Shown here: positions 9,239 through 18,202 of the stretch, piece by piece | Layout of the letters: every line of letters starts with the position of its first letter | Numbering within the stretch: position 1 is the stretch's first letter | NCBI RefSeq assembly: GCF_000158915.1 | Contig: NZ_GG657754.1 | Coordinates: forward strand, 17,723 to 81,722 | DNA from: Streptomyces himastatinicus ATCC 53653 | GTDB lineage: Bacteria > Actinomycetota > Actinomycetes > Streptomycetales > Streptomycetaceae | DNA: 64,000 bases | Direction of reading: 5' to 3' | The notes under the pieces: model-generated | What the model was told of the DNA's origin: nothing | What the model saw: only the letters and a program-made list of their open reading frames with translations | The model's database searches: none | Program-made: the position numbers and the translations under genes

Positions 9239-10411
9239 GTGGCGTACCGTGGCCTGTTCACCAAGCACGTCTCGATCTGGGCCGCGATAGTCATGGCCAG
9301 CCGCCTCCCGGTGGCGATGGCGCCGCTTGCCTTCCTCTTCTACGGCCGCGGTACGGACGCCGGTTACAGCGGCGGCGCCGCAATGGCTGCCGGGTACGCC
9401 GTCGCCGAAGCGATAGGCGCACCGCTTCTCAGCACACGACTGCGGACACGTCCGTACCGACGCGAGATCGCGGCCGGGCTCGGCCTGTCCGCCGTCGCGT
9501 TCGCCCTGCTCGCGTTCCTGCCCAGCCCTGGCACAGCGCTGGCCGTGGCCCTGGCTGCGGTCGCCGGCGCCACCGCGGCGGCCGCACCGGGTGCCCTGCG
9601 CACCATGGCCGAGGACCTCACACCAAGACAGCACCTCCACACCATCCTCAGCCTGGAATCCACGCTCAACATGACCGTCTGGGCGGCCTCACCGGCGCTG
9701 GTATCCGTACTGGCGCTCGGCGTCGCTCCGCAGACGCCGTTCCTCATCGCCACCGTCGCCACGCTCGCCTCCATCGCCGCGCTGTGGCAGCTGCCCGACA
9801 AGACCGGCGCCACAGGCGAAGGGCAGCGTGCCCCGCTCAAGCAAGCCCTGACAGCCTGGCCCGTCTACCTGACCAGCATCGCCGCCATGTACCTGCTGGC
9901 AAGCATCGAGCTCACGCTGCCCGCCCTCCTCGAGCACCGGGGCCTGCCCGTCGCCTACAGCGGCCCGATCCTGACCGGCTTCGCCCTCGCGAGCATCGTC
10001 GGCGGCCTGGTCTACGGTGCCCGTACCTGGCCCGGCAGCGTGGAACGCCAAAGCACGGTCCTGCTCCTGGTGATGATCGCGGGCGTTGCCCTCACGGCCC
10101 TCGCTTCCCACTGGCCGGTGATCGCCGGCCTCCTCGCCCTCACCGGCCTCCTACAGGCCGCCGTACTGATCACCCGCAACCTCACCCTCCGCGAACAGCT
10201 CCCCGCCGAGCTCCACCCCGTCGGCTACTCCGCCCTCTACGCCGGCAGCGGCATCGGCTACGGCCTCAGTTCCGCTGTCACCGGCCTCCTCCTCACCGCC
10301 ACCACCCCCGACACCGCCGTCCTCATCGCCACCGGCACCACGCTGGTGCTGACTGCGACAACCTGGCTCAGGCGCGAGGCCTCCAAGGTCAAGAAACCCG
10401 TTTCCGGATGA
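9239..10411 (+). CDS. MFS transporter, likely product exporter
   Basis: A 390-residue integral membrane protein with about 12 hydrophobic helices, starting MAYRGLFTKHVSIW. A conserved-looking short loop LLSTRLRTRPYRR lies between helices 2 and 3, as in major facilitator proteins. It starts with GTG twelve bases after the ligase gene, behind an AAGGATC ribosome site. Its tight spacing in the operon suggests that it exports the ligated product and gives self-resistance. The last codons overlap a downstream ATG, which opens the small-peptide region. Confidence 0.85.
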   Translation: MAYRGLFTKHVSIWAAIVMASRLPVAMAPLAFLFYGRGTDAGYSGGAAMAAGYAVAEAIGAPLLSTRLRTRPYRREIAAGLGLSAVAFALLAFLPSPGTALAVALAAVAGATAAAAPGALRTMAEDLTPRQHLHTILSLESTLNMTVWAASPALVSVLALGVAPQTPFLIATVATLASIAALWQLPDKTGATGEGQRAPLKQALTAWPVYLTSIAAMYLLASIELTLPALLEHRGLPVAYSGPILTGFALASIVGGLVYGARTWPGSVERQSTVLLLVMIAGVALTALASHWPVIAGLLALTGLLQAAVLITRNLTLREQLPAELHPVGYSALYAGSGIGYGLSSAVTGLLLTATTPDTAVLIATGTTLVLTATTWLRREASKVKKPVSG

Positions 10412-10423
10412 AAGAAGGCGGAG

Positions 10424-10516
10424 ATGACGAAGTTCGCCGCCTCGTCCGGGCTGAACCGCTTCGAGTGGAGAAGTGGGAAGACAACCGCGGGGCACCCGGA
10501 GCTGTTTGCATGCTGA
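10424..10516 (+). CDS. candidate 30-residue peptide at end of operon
   Basis: ATG at 10424 lies 12 bases after the MFS stop, with a GAAGGCGGAG ribosome-site-like sequence directly before it. The 30-residue peptide starts MTKFAASSGLNRFEW, has basic residues in the middle and ends ELFAC with a C-terminal cysteine. About 83 percent of its codons end in G or C, which is high enough to suggest real coding. A competing frame begins at 10408 with an ATGA overlap of the MFS stop and would give a 43-residue peptide ending CMLTCCHLAG; its third-position bias is weaker (about 60 percent). Either could be a substrate of the ATP-grasp ligase. This is inference from position only. Confidence 0.42.
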   Translation: MTKFAASSGLNRFEWRSGKTTAGHPELFAC

Positions 10517-10860
10517 CGTGCTGCCACCTCGCGGGATAGGCGGGGCGGTGGGGGCGCTCCGAGCATCTGCGCAGCCCACGCATCGGAGGATGCCCCAAGG
10601 GTACTAGTGTGCGCCGACTACGCCAGGACGTGAAGCGGCCCCCCGCCGACGGGGGATGCAGCGGGGGCCAGCACCAGTGTGGCACGGCGTAAGCGGCGAA
10701 GTGCCCGATCTGGTCGGCACACGTCTTCCCTGTCAAGTCTGTGAGTGTTGCGGACGGGGCTCTGACGGGGTGGCTTCGTTGATTTCTAAGGGTTCTGGCT
10801 CAACTTCCGTGAGGCACGCACTGTGAGTGACGACTGACGCCAGCAACATCCTCCGGGAAG
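10517..10860. other. intergenic region after the peptide-ligase operon
   Basis: It contains the hairpin at 10640-10655 and probably the left end of the ISL3-family element, near the GGTTCTGGCTCAACTTCC stretch at about 10788-10805. Apart from the end of the alternative 43-codon frame, I see no gene. Confidence 0.4.
10640..10655 (+). terminator. candidate hairpin terminator
   Basis: A perfect six-base-pair stem CCCCCG/CGGGGG around the loop CCGA, about 125 bases after the candidate peptide gene. There is no T-run, which is common for actinobacterial terminators. Confidence 0.4.
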
Positions 10861-12515
10861 TTGCCTGAAAATGATCAGTGGCGATGCTCGTGTGGCCGAC
10901 AGTTCGGCGCCGTGGAAGAGAGAGTGCTCCGGCTGGAGGTGTTGCTTTTCCCGTCGGTCGCAGACGTGACGGTGCTGTCGGTGGACGTGAACGACGAGGC
11001 GGTGCGCATCGAGGCTTGTAGTGCGACGGCCGGGGCCGCGTGCCCGGGTTGTGGGCGTCAGTCGAGCCGGATGCACAGCTCCTACCTGCGGTTTCCCGCC
11101 GATGTTCCCAGTGCAGGCCGGCGGGTCGTCCTGTGCCTGCGGGTCCGCCGATTCTTCTGTGCGGAAGCTTCATGTGGACGGCGGACGTTCGTTGAGCAGT
11201 TGCCAGGGTTGACCTGGAGATACAGCCGGTGGACCGAACGCCTGCGTTCGATGCTGGCCGCGGTCGGTCTTGCGCTCGCCGGAGGGGCTGTCCCGGATGG
11301 CGAGCGTCTTCGGGGTTGCCGTCAGCCGCAGTACCGTGCTGCGGCTGGTCGGCTTGCTGCCTGAGCCGGATGTGCCGGCTCCGCGGGTGGTCGGAGTCGA
11401 TGAGTACGCCGCGCGCAAGGGACGCGTCTACGGCACCGTGCTGGTCGATGTCGAGAGCCGACGGCTGGTGGACCTGCTGCCAGATCGAGAGGCGTCCAGT
11501 CTGGCCATGTGGCTGGCGAAACGACCTGGCATCGAGGTCGTCTGCCGGGATCGAGCTCCGTTCTTCGCGGAGGGTGCCACGGCCGGGGCACCCCAAGCGA
11601 TCCAGGTCGCTGACCGGTGGCATCTGTGGCACAACCTCAGCGAGGCCACCGAGCGGGCTGTGGCCCGTCACCGCCAGTGCTTGCGCGTCCTGGTCCCCGA
11701 ACCGGTCGAGGAGGAGGCCGACGAGCTCACACCGTCCGAGGAGTTCCCGGCTTCGCCCTGGAAGAGCGACAAGTTTGCCAACCGCATCCGGACCAGGCAC
11801 GCCGCCGTTCACGCAATGCCGGAAGCCGGCCACAGCCGCCGTTCCATCGGCCGTCAACTCCACATGCCGCACCGCACAGGCAAAAGCCTCGCCGATGCCG
11901 CCAGGCCGGAAGACCTCTTCACCGGCCAATATCAGTTCAACCGAACATCCGCTTTAGACGAGTTCAAACCCTACCTGGACGACCGCTGGAACGAGGGCTG
12001 CACCAATGCCTGGAAGCTCTGGAAGGAGATAGTCCCCGCTCGGTTACAAGGGCAGCTACGGCATTGTAAGCGCCTACATCAGGAAGAAGCGCACCTCACC
12101 CCGTCCGATCACCGCACAGCCCCCGGCACCCCGCCTGGTGACCAGCTGGATTCTCAGCCGCCCGGAATCGCTCACCGAGATCGAACAACTCCGGCTCAAA
12201 GCCGTCCTGGCCAACTGCTCCGAGCTTGACGCCCTCACTGGTCACGTCCGGTCCTTCGCCCAGATGCTCACCGAGCGCCAGGGCGAACGGCTCACTGAGT
12301 GGCTCAACGCCGTCCGCCAAGACGACCTGCCAAGCCTCCACACCCTCGCCGCGGGCATCGACCGCGACCGTGATGCTGTGATCGCGGGTCTGACCCTGCC
12401 CTGGAACTCAGGCGTGGTCGAGGGCCACGTCAACCGGATCAAAATGCTCAAACGACAGATGTCCGGCCGTGCCGGCTTCACCCTCCTTCGCAGGCGCGTC
12501 CTGCTCGCGACGTGA
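10861..12515 (+). pseudogene. ISL3-family transposase, frameshifted
   Basis: Three adjoining frames together give one ISL3-type transposase. The N-terminal zinc-binding part has CPGCG and FFCAEASCGRRTF (frame ending about 11285). The catalytic core has VVGVDEYAARKGRVYGT and DRWHLWHNL (11270 to about 12045). The C-terminal part begins YKGSYGIVSAYIRKKR and ends with WNSGVVEGHVNRIKMLKRQM (to 12515). Two frame breaks, near 11285 and 12045, make it inactive. The left terminal sequence may lie near 10788; I could not find a matching right end. It lies inside the segment bracketed by the two IS5-family copies. Confidence 0.85.
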
Positions 12516-12673
12516 ACCGGTCCTCTGGCCGCCGGGCGTCCCGAAACATGTGGCCTGACTCCTCAAGATCGTCATAGTCTCGATTCGGACCACTTCCGGA
12601 AGCGGAGTCTGACAGTCGCGGCGGCACTCGGGGCGCCCGGGAGCCCAGGAGCCCGGGAGAGCCCGGAGAGAGG

Positions 12674-13138
12674 ATGGACGCTTTGAAGATCGTGGTAGAT
12701 GACCTCTCCGGGCCAGACATCGCCAGGTTCCTCGCCGAGCACGTCCAGCAGATGCGGTCCCTCACGCCCTTGGAGAGCAAGCACGCCCTCGACCTCGACA
12801 GTCTTCGGAAGCCGGACATCACGTTCTGGTCAGCCGTGGACGGCGACAGCCTGGTGGGCTGCGGTGCGATCAAAAGACTGGACGCGGGCCACGCGGAACT
12901 GAAGTCGATGCGTACCAGGCCCACGAGACAGAGAAGCGGGATCGCCTCCCAGCTGCTGGAGCACATTCTAAGCGAAGCCAAACGCATGGGGTTTACGCGT
13001 CTGAGCCTCGAGACCGGCTCGGCCGAGTTCTTCCTGCCAGCCAGGAGGCTCTATACAAAGTTCGGCTTCCACCACTGTGAACCGTTCGCGGACTACCAGC
13101 CCGACCCGAACAGCACCTTCATGACCAAGATCCTCTGA
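12674..13138 (+). CDS. GNAT family N-acetyltransferase
   Basis: A 154-residue acetyltransferase. The acetyl-CoA-binding motif A is RPTRQRSGIASQLLEHIL (about 95-112), preceded by the beta-strand HAELKSMRT. The C-terminal motif B region reads RRLYTKFGFHHCEPF. The ATG follows a GGAGAGAGG ribosome site. The fold acetylates small amines or protein amino groups; the substrate cannot be inferred. It appears intact, unlike its neighbours inside the IS-bracketed segment. Confidence 0.85.
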   Translation: MDALKIVVDDLSGPDIARFLAEHVQQMRSLTPLESKHALDLDSLRKPDITFWSAVDGDSLVGCGAIKRLDAGHAELKSMRTRPTRQRSGIASQLLEHILSEAKRMGFTRLSLETGSAEFFLPARRLYTKFGFHHCEPFADYQPDPNSTFMTKIL

Positions 13139-13518
13139 ACGTTGAACGTCGGGCGTCCGTCGGCTCCCCTGGGCACCACTGGTTACTCATCGCCATCGGT
13201 TCACGAAAGTCGAGCCAGAACCGCGTCTCTTCCGACATGCGCCTCGGGGAATCGGCGGCCATCTTCATCGATGGTCCCTTCTCACGGAAAGGCGTACGAA
13301 TGGACGGCGGCGCACGCAGCAGCCCTACCGTGCCACCCAGCGATCCGCCGAGAGGCCGGGTGTGTGCCGGCCCAGATTTCCGGAGTGCGTCACCGAACTG
13401 TCGCGTATGCGCGCCTGACAGGCATCGCACTCAATTGAACTCATGTCAATACCTGGTTCGCGGTGGAAAGTCGGCGGCACCGGGTACGGCGTCAGGCCGG
13501 ACGGCTGCCGGCCTGACG
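13139..13518. other. no gene recognised
   Basis: Open frames on both strands here lack recognisable motifs and ribosome sites. Between an intact GNAT gene and a decayed TetR fragment, it is probably degraded sequence. Confidence 0.35.
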
Positions 13519-13836
13519 CTACGCGCGCACGGATGGGGGTTCGTGGCCTTGGAATCCCTCGGCCAGTCCACGCATGGCCTGGCTGATGGGCTCGTCCAGG
13601 TCGGCGTCTCTTCGCGCCGCCACCGCTCGTAGGACGCCACCGCCGCACCGAGCGAGGCGTGGGCGATGACCTGCGGCAAGCAGTGCATCGACCGGCTGGT
13701 TCAGGCGTTGTGCGGCGATTTTGGCGGCCACGGCCCGCCAGTCGGCGTAACGGAGGATGGAGTGTGCTTGCAGCGCGGGCACCTGCAAGATCAGCCTCAT
13801 CCGCTGCCTGTGCCAGGCAACTACGGCTGCTGCCAC
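13519..13836 (-). pseudogene. TetR-family regulator, C-terminal remnant
   Basis: On the minus strand, [18 protein letters not shown] and YADWRAVAAKIAAQRL, then ASLGAAVASYERWRR and ISQAMRGLAEGFQ, look like the ligand-binding C-terminal half of a TetR regulator. The pieces fall in two frames with a break near 13640, and no helix-turn-helix half is present upstream. I call it a truncated, frameshifted remnant. Confidence 0.5.
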
Positions 13837-14229
13837 AGCTGCGCGCCGACGGGTTGCAGGCCGTCATCCGCCCGCCGTACGCGGTGGAGAACCTCGCGCG
13901 CGGACTGCACCCCGCGCGGTTCCGGTGACGACCCCGGTGAAGGACGCGCCCCCGTCGCCCACGGAGCGAGGGCACTGTCCGCAGGGCCGGGCGCCCCCCT
14001 GGTCCTGGCGATCGCGCTGGTGCGCAACCCGCTCGCCGAGCCGTATCTGCTCGGGGTGTCCTCCCGGGCGTCCCTCGGCGCGGTCGTACAGCGCGGCCCA
14101 CGCGGGCGGGCAAATCACCGCAGTGCGGCTGGTGCTATCGGGAGTGGCGGTCGAGTCGGTGCTCCCCCGCGGACCGGGGCAACGAGGCACGGGAAGTGCA
14201 CGCTGTGGCTGCCCATCGCTGCTCGGCCA
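13837..14229. other. no gene recognised
   Basis: Between the TetR remnant and the tsaD remnant I see only unmotivated open frames. It may contain sequence lost from the front of either pseudogene. Confidence 0.3.
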
Positions 14230-14985
14230 CGCGGTGGCGTCGAGCATGGATGAGCACGCCCGGTACGGCGGTGTCGTGCCCGAGATCGCCGCCCGCGCGC
14301 ATGTGCACGCGGTGCGTCCGGTGATCCGGCGGGCGCTGGACGAGGCCGGGCTCACGCTGTCCGATGTCGGCGCGGTCGCCATCACGACCGGGCCGGGCCT
14401 GTCGGGCGCGCTCCAGGTGGGGCTGGCCAGAGCGAAGGGGCTCGCGTACGCCCTGGGTGTTCCGCTGTACGGGGGCACCTCCTCGCCGGTCATGTCGCCG
14501 CCGACCCCCTGGAGCACGGCCCGCTGCCCGACCCCTGCATGGTGCTGATCGTCTCCGGCGGGCACACCTCGCTGCTCCTGGTCCGCGATCTCGCCCGCGA
14601 TCCGATCGTCCACCTCGGCGACACCCTCGACGATGCTGCCGGTGAGTGCTTCGACAAGGTCGCGCGGGTCTTGGGGCTGCCGTATCCCGGCGGTCCGGCC
14701 ATCGACCGGGCGGCTCGCGCTGGGCGGAGAGCCACGCGGGCCGTGATCTGCCGGTGGCCGACGGGGCGGCCTCACTTCAGGAGGCGGTGGCCGACGTACT
14801 GACGGTGCGGTCGCTGTCCGAGGAGCGCTGCCGGGCCGCAAGCATCACGCTGCGCGTGCCACCGCTCAAACTGTGCACCGACAACGCCATGATCACGGCC
14901 GTCGGCGATCTACTCGTGCGCGCCGGTGCCGCTGGATGTGTCGATCGCCCCGTGGGCACCCCTGGGGTACGCCGCGCTCCGCCCG
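14230..14985 (+). pseudogene. tsaD: tsaD-like gene remnant (tRNA t6A synthesis)
   Basis: Fragments of a TsaD/Kae1 protein in three frames. The first reads [19 protein letters not shown], then [19 protein letters not shown] and [14 protein letters not shown]. After a break near 14475 the second reads [17 protein letters not shown] and [13 protein letters not shown], then [18 protein letters not shown]. The third has SEERCRAASITLRVPPLKLC and DLLVRAGAA. The ATP- and metal-binding regions are therefore recognisable, but at least two frame breaks and an internal deletion destroy the gene. TsaD is essential in bacteria, so an intact copy must exist elsewhere; this is a decaying second copy. Confidence 0.8.
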
Positions 14986-15011
14986 GCGGCTTCCGTGGTG
15001 GGGGCGGCGCG

Positions 15012-15467
15012 ATGAGCATTCGTATCGTCAAAGGTGCCGGGCTCCTCGACCACACCGCGGCCCTGCGCTCCGTCCACGTCGATGCCTTCTGCGCCCCGCC
15101 CTGGAACGGGGACGCGCAGAAGGCGGCCGAGTTCGCGGGGCGGCTTCCGGTCAACGTACGCAGGCCCCGGCTTCGCCACCGCCTGGACCACTCTCGCCCC
15201 CTTCCCCACCGACCGCTGCTACCCGCAGGCCGCGGTGAGCCTCGGCCCCGACCGCACGGCGGAGTGGCTGTGCGGCGCACGCGAGATAGACGAACTCGCC
15301 GTCTCCGCACGCGGCACCGGCGGCGCGGCGCGCCTCCTGGAGGCGGTCACCGCCGACGCGCCGGAGGGCCGTTCCTGGCTGCCCAGGCCTCCCATCCCTC
15401 CCCCGAAGGCAAAGGCATCGTCGTCTTCCTCGGCCCCCGCCACCCCGTCCGGGCCCTCGTCCCCTAG
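15012..15467 (+). pseudogene. GNAT acetyltransferase remnant
   Basis: The gene begins with ATG at 15012 (MSIRIVKGAGLLDHTAALR, then DAFCAPPWNGD). It changes frame near 15165 into GFATAWTTLAPFPTDRCYP and REIDELAVSARGTGGAARL, a GNAT motif-A region. It returns to the first frame near 15385 for HPSPEGKGIVVFLGPRHP and stops at 15467. The stretch carrying the end of motif A and motif B is missing. The TAG stop coincides with the CTAG target of IS copy 2. Confidence 0.6.
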
Positions 15468-16528
15468 GGGCTGTCTGCGGTTGTGATCAATTGGCTTTCA
15501 GGAGGCTGCTGATCCAGATGGTCGCTGCGCGGAGATGCAGTCCGGCGAGGTAGCTTTCGGACGTCTTGTCGTAGCGGGTCGCGATGCCTCGCCAGTCCTT
15601 CAGCCTGTTGATGGCCCGCTCAACCGTGTTGCGATCGCGGTAGAGATCGGCGTTGTGGGTGACGGGCCTGCCGCCCCGGCTGCCTTTCTTCCTGCGGTTG
15701 GCTGCCTGGTCCTTCTTCTCCGGGATGACCGCCTTGATACGGCGTTTGCGCAGGTGGGCGCGGTTGGCGCGGGAGGAGTAGGCCTTGTCGCCGGCCACGG
15801 CGGCGGGCCGGGTGCGGGGACGGCCGACGGGTAGACGGACCCCACCTTGCTCAGGACTGGGATGAACTGGGGGCTGTCGGCGGCCTGCCCGGCGGTCAGA
15901 AGGAGCGCCATCGGCCGGCATCGCCGGTCGGCGGCCAGGTGAATTTTGCTGGTCAGCCCGCCGCGGGACCGCCCGAGCAGGGCGGCCTTCAGCCGTGCCC
16001 GCCGTCGTAAGCGGATGCGTCGGCGTTCGGCGCGGACCGGATCGATTTCGCCGTCCTGTCCGCCTTGTTCCCCGGACGCTCCCCCTTTTGCGAGGCCGCC
16101 TCTTCGAGCGCGGCCAGGGTCTCTTCGCTGACCCGCATGCCGGCCGCGTCGTGATGAGCCCGCGTGGTGGTGGAATCCACGCTGACCAGCGACATGTCGA
16201 TTTCCTCCCTGCGGACGGCCTCGGCGATCGCCTCTTCCAGCAGGGCCTGGAAAACACCCGCGTCCCGCCATCGCATGAAGCGGTTGTAGACGGTCTGCCA
16301 GGCGCCGAACCGCTCGGGCATCTCCCGCCACTGACTGCCGGTGCGGAACCGCCAGATCACCCCCTCGAACTGATCCCGCAGCCGGTCGGGGTACGGGCCG
16401 AACCTGCCGACCGGCAGGAATGGCCCGATGAACTCCCACTCTTCGTCCGTGAGTTGCGTACGCGTCACACCACAGTCCTACCGGATCGGCAGGTACCGCC
16501 GATCTTGATCACAACTAAAGACAGCCCC
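15467..16528 (-). mobile_element. IS5-family insertion sequence, copy 2 (inverted)
   Basis: A 1062-bp element that, by eye, is identical to the copy at 5201-6263 apart from one missing base, in the opposite orientation. Both ends start GGGGCTGTCT and are flanked by TA (15465-15466 and 16529-16530); the reconstructed target is CCTAGC. Together with copy 1 it brackets about 9.2 kb. Confidence 0.92.
15487..16468 (-). pseudogene. IS5-family transposase with 1-bp deletion
   Basis: OrfA (16468 down to 15989) is intact with the SVDSTTT Asp. OrfB loses one base near 15842, just after VLSKV, so the parts with GDKAYSS and NTVERAINRLK fall into a third frame. The programmed -1 shift that joins orfA and orfB cannot repair this. 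Copy 1 reads through the same place without interruption, so copy 2 is probably unable to make its own transposase, though copy 1 could act on it in trans. Confidence 0.8.
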
Positions 16529-16672
16529 TAGCCCCTGTAGCCCCCGGAGCGCTGGACACCGATGAGGTCGGCCGCACCGCCCCCGCGGCTATGGCCCATC
16601 GCCGTTGCCGTGCTCGGGATCGGTGCCGTCCCGGCCTCCTCGCGGTTCCCCTGCTTGGATGACAGGACTCCG

Positions 16673-17464
16673 TCAGGGCTTCGTTCCGTCCTGGCGGGGA
16701 CGGTGCAGACGGCCGCGGGCGACGAGTTCGACCGTCACCCCGACCGCGACGGACTGAACCGCCATGAGAGCGATCAGGACGAACAGCTGTACCGCCGCGG
16801 CCATGACAGGTGTGGCTCCGCCCAAGAGCATGCCGACGAAGGCGCCGGGGAGCGTGACAAGGCCGACGGTACGGGTCTGGTCGAGGCCGGGCAGCAGAGC
16901 GTCCGAGGCCGCGGGCCGGACGATTTCCAGGCGTGCGTCCCGGTCCGGGAAACCCAGTGCCATCGCGGCTTCCACCTCGCCATGGCGCAGGGAGAGTGCG
17001 TCGAGGGAGCGGCGTCCGGCGAGTACGGTCGCGGTGAGCGCGCCGCCGATGAGGATGCCCGTGATCGGGATCAGGGTGATGCCTTTGAGCGGGACGAGCC
17101 CTGTCAGTTCGAGCGCCGCGACGACGGGGACCACACCGGCGAAGATGGGCGCCGCAGCCAGCCACCAGGAGTCATCGCTGGTGATCCGCCGTCCGGCGGT
17201 TCTTACGGCGACCGTGAACATAACGGCCAGGAAGATCACCAGACCCAGCGGGGATGTGACGGCCCAGGTGATCACGAGCGACACCGCGATGAGCTGGAGC
17301 GCTGCCCGTAGTCCGGCCGTCAGCACCTCACGCGACCTGTTGGTCCGGATGTCCGGTGCCAGGTGAAACCATGCGACGGCGCCCGCCGCCGATATCAGCA
17401 GGACGGCGAGCAGGACGCCTAGGGTGACGTTGACCGGTACGAGAGATGCCGCAGTCAGATCCAT
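16673..17464 (-). CDS. fetB: FetB/YbbM-type ABC permease
   Basis: A 263-residue membrane protein of the UPF0014 family, with about seven hydrophobic helices. Family landmarks are GLRAALQLIAVSLVI near the start, ITLIPITGILIGGALTA in the middle, and RRSLDALSLRHGEVEAAMALG plus DQTRTVGLVTLPGAFVGML in the second half. In E. coli, FetA-FetB is an iron exporter linked to oxidative stress. No fetA ATPase is next to it; it may be an orphan here, or its partner may have been lost. I chose the ATG at 17464, which has a GGTGAG ribosome site, over the one four codons upstream. It is convergent with IS copy 2. Confidence 0.85.
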   Translation of the reverse strand: MDLTAASLVPVNVTLGVLLAVLLISAAGAVAWFHLAPDIRTNRSREVLTAGLRAALQLIAVSLVITWAVTSPLGLVIFLAVMFTVAVRTAGRRITSDDSWWLAAAPIFAGVVPVVAALELTGLVPLKGITLIPITGILIGGALTATVLAGRRSLDALSLRHGEVEAAMALGFPDRDARLEIVRPAASDALLPGLDQTRTVGLVTLPGAFVGMLLGGATPVMAAAVQLFVLIALMAVQSVAVGVTVELVARGRLHRPRQDGTKP

Positions 17465-17883
17465 GTGTCTCACCATGAGAACCGTAGGATGACGATCCGG
17501 CTAGCCGCCTGCGCTCTCCCTCTGAGCGATCTCCACGCCGCAGTGCAGGTGCACCGCCCCGGTCATTGCTCCCAGCGCGGACGTAGCGCTGCACAGGAGC
17601 GGCAGCACGGCGACGGCTGGTGCGATGGCGGTGGCGGCGGGGGGAGTGCTCAGAAGGGCCGCGACGCGTCGCGGGACGGGGCCGGTCGTGGCGCCGGGCG
17701 CGAGGAACGGTCGGCCAACGGCTGTGTCCTTCGCCCGAAGGTCGTCGGCAACGCTGAGGTCGCCCGCGACCGGACGGGTGTCTGCCCGGAGGCGCGCCGA
17801 GCGGAGCTGCCGAAGTCGGCGACTGGTCGTGGTGCGGGCTCCAGTGTCTTGCGCAGGCCCTGGCTCACGACGTATCGGCTCAG
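17465..17883. other. no gene recognised
   Basis: Long open frames on both strands are low-complexity Arg/Pro/Ser shadows. Upstream of fetB one would expect the ATPase gene, but no Walker motifs can be read here. Degraded or non-coding. Confidence 0.35.
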
Positions 17884-18144
17884 ATGGGCGAGGGCGAAGC
17901 TGGGCTCGACGAGTTCCTGGGCCGCCGTAACCGATGTCAGGTCGGCCTGCGGGAAAGCGGCGCGGTCACCGGCTGGGGGCCATGGCGACAGGCGCCTGAT
18001 GGGCTCCTCAAGTACCGCCAGCAGATCACCGACCAGCAGGTCAAAGTCGTCGACGGACACATCACCGTCCCCGAAGGTCCGGGCCTCGGCTTCGCCGTCG
18101 ACGAGACCGAACTGCGCCGACTAGGCGCCCGCGCCCAATCCTGA
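17884..18144 (+). pseudogene. enolase-superfamily enzyme, C-terminal remnant
   Basis: The end of the frame, GLLKYRQQITDQQVKVVDG followed by HITVPEGPGLGFAVDETELR, matches the closing strands of mandelate-racemase/muconate-lactonizing enzymes (LxVVDGxVxVPxGPGLG). Less than 90 residues remain of a family that usually has about 370. No metal-binding barrel residues are present, so it is a truncated remnant. Confidence 0.55.
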
Positions 18145-18147
18145 CCA

Positions 18148-18171
18148 CCGCCCCGCGCCTGTCCGGGGCGG
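18148..18171 (+). terminator. candidate hairpin terminator
   Basis: A perfect eight-pair stem CCGCCCCG/CGGGGCGG with an eight-base loop, placed directly after the enolase-family remnant and before the lipoprotein gene. No T-run. Confidence 0.5.
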
Positions 18172-18202
18172 CCGGGAGGGGTCCCGGTCGTGGCGGGGTT
18201 CA

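Noticed and set aside
17465..17600. Possible fetA ATPase end (SEGERRRLA resembles an ABC signature)
   Set aside because: No Walker A or B, and the frame is not conserved around it. Too weak to call.
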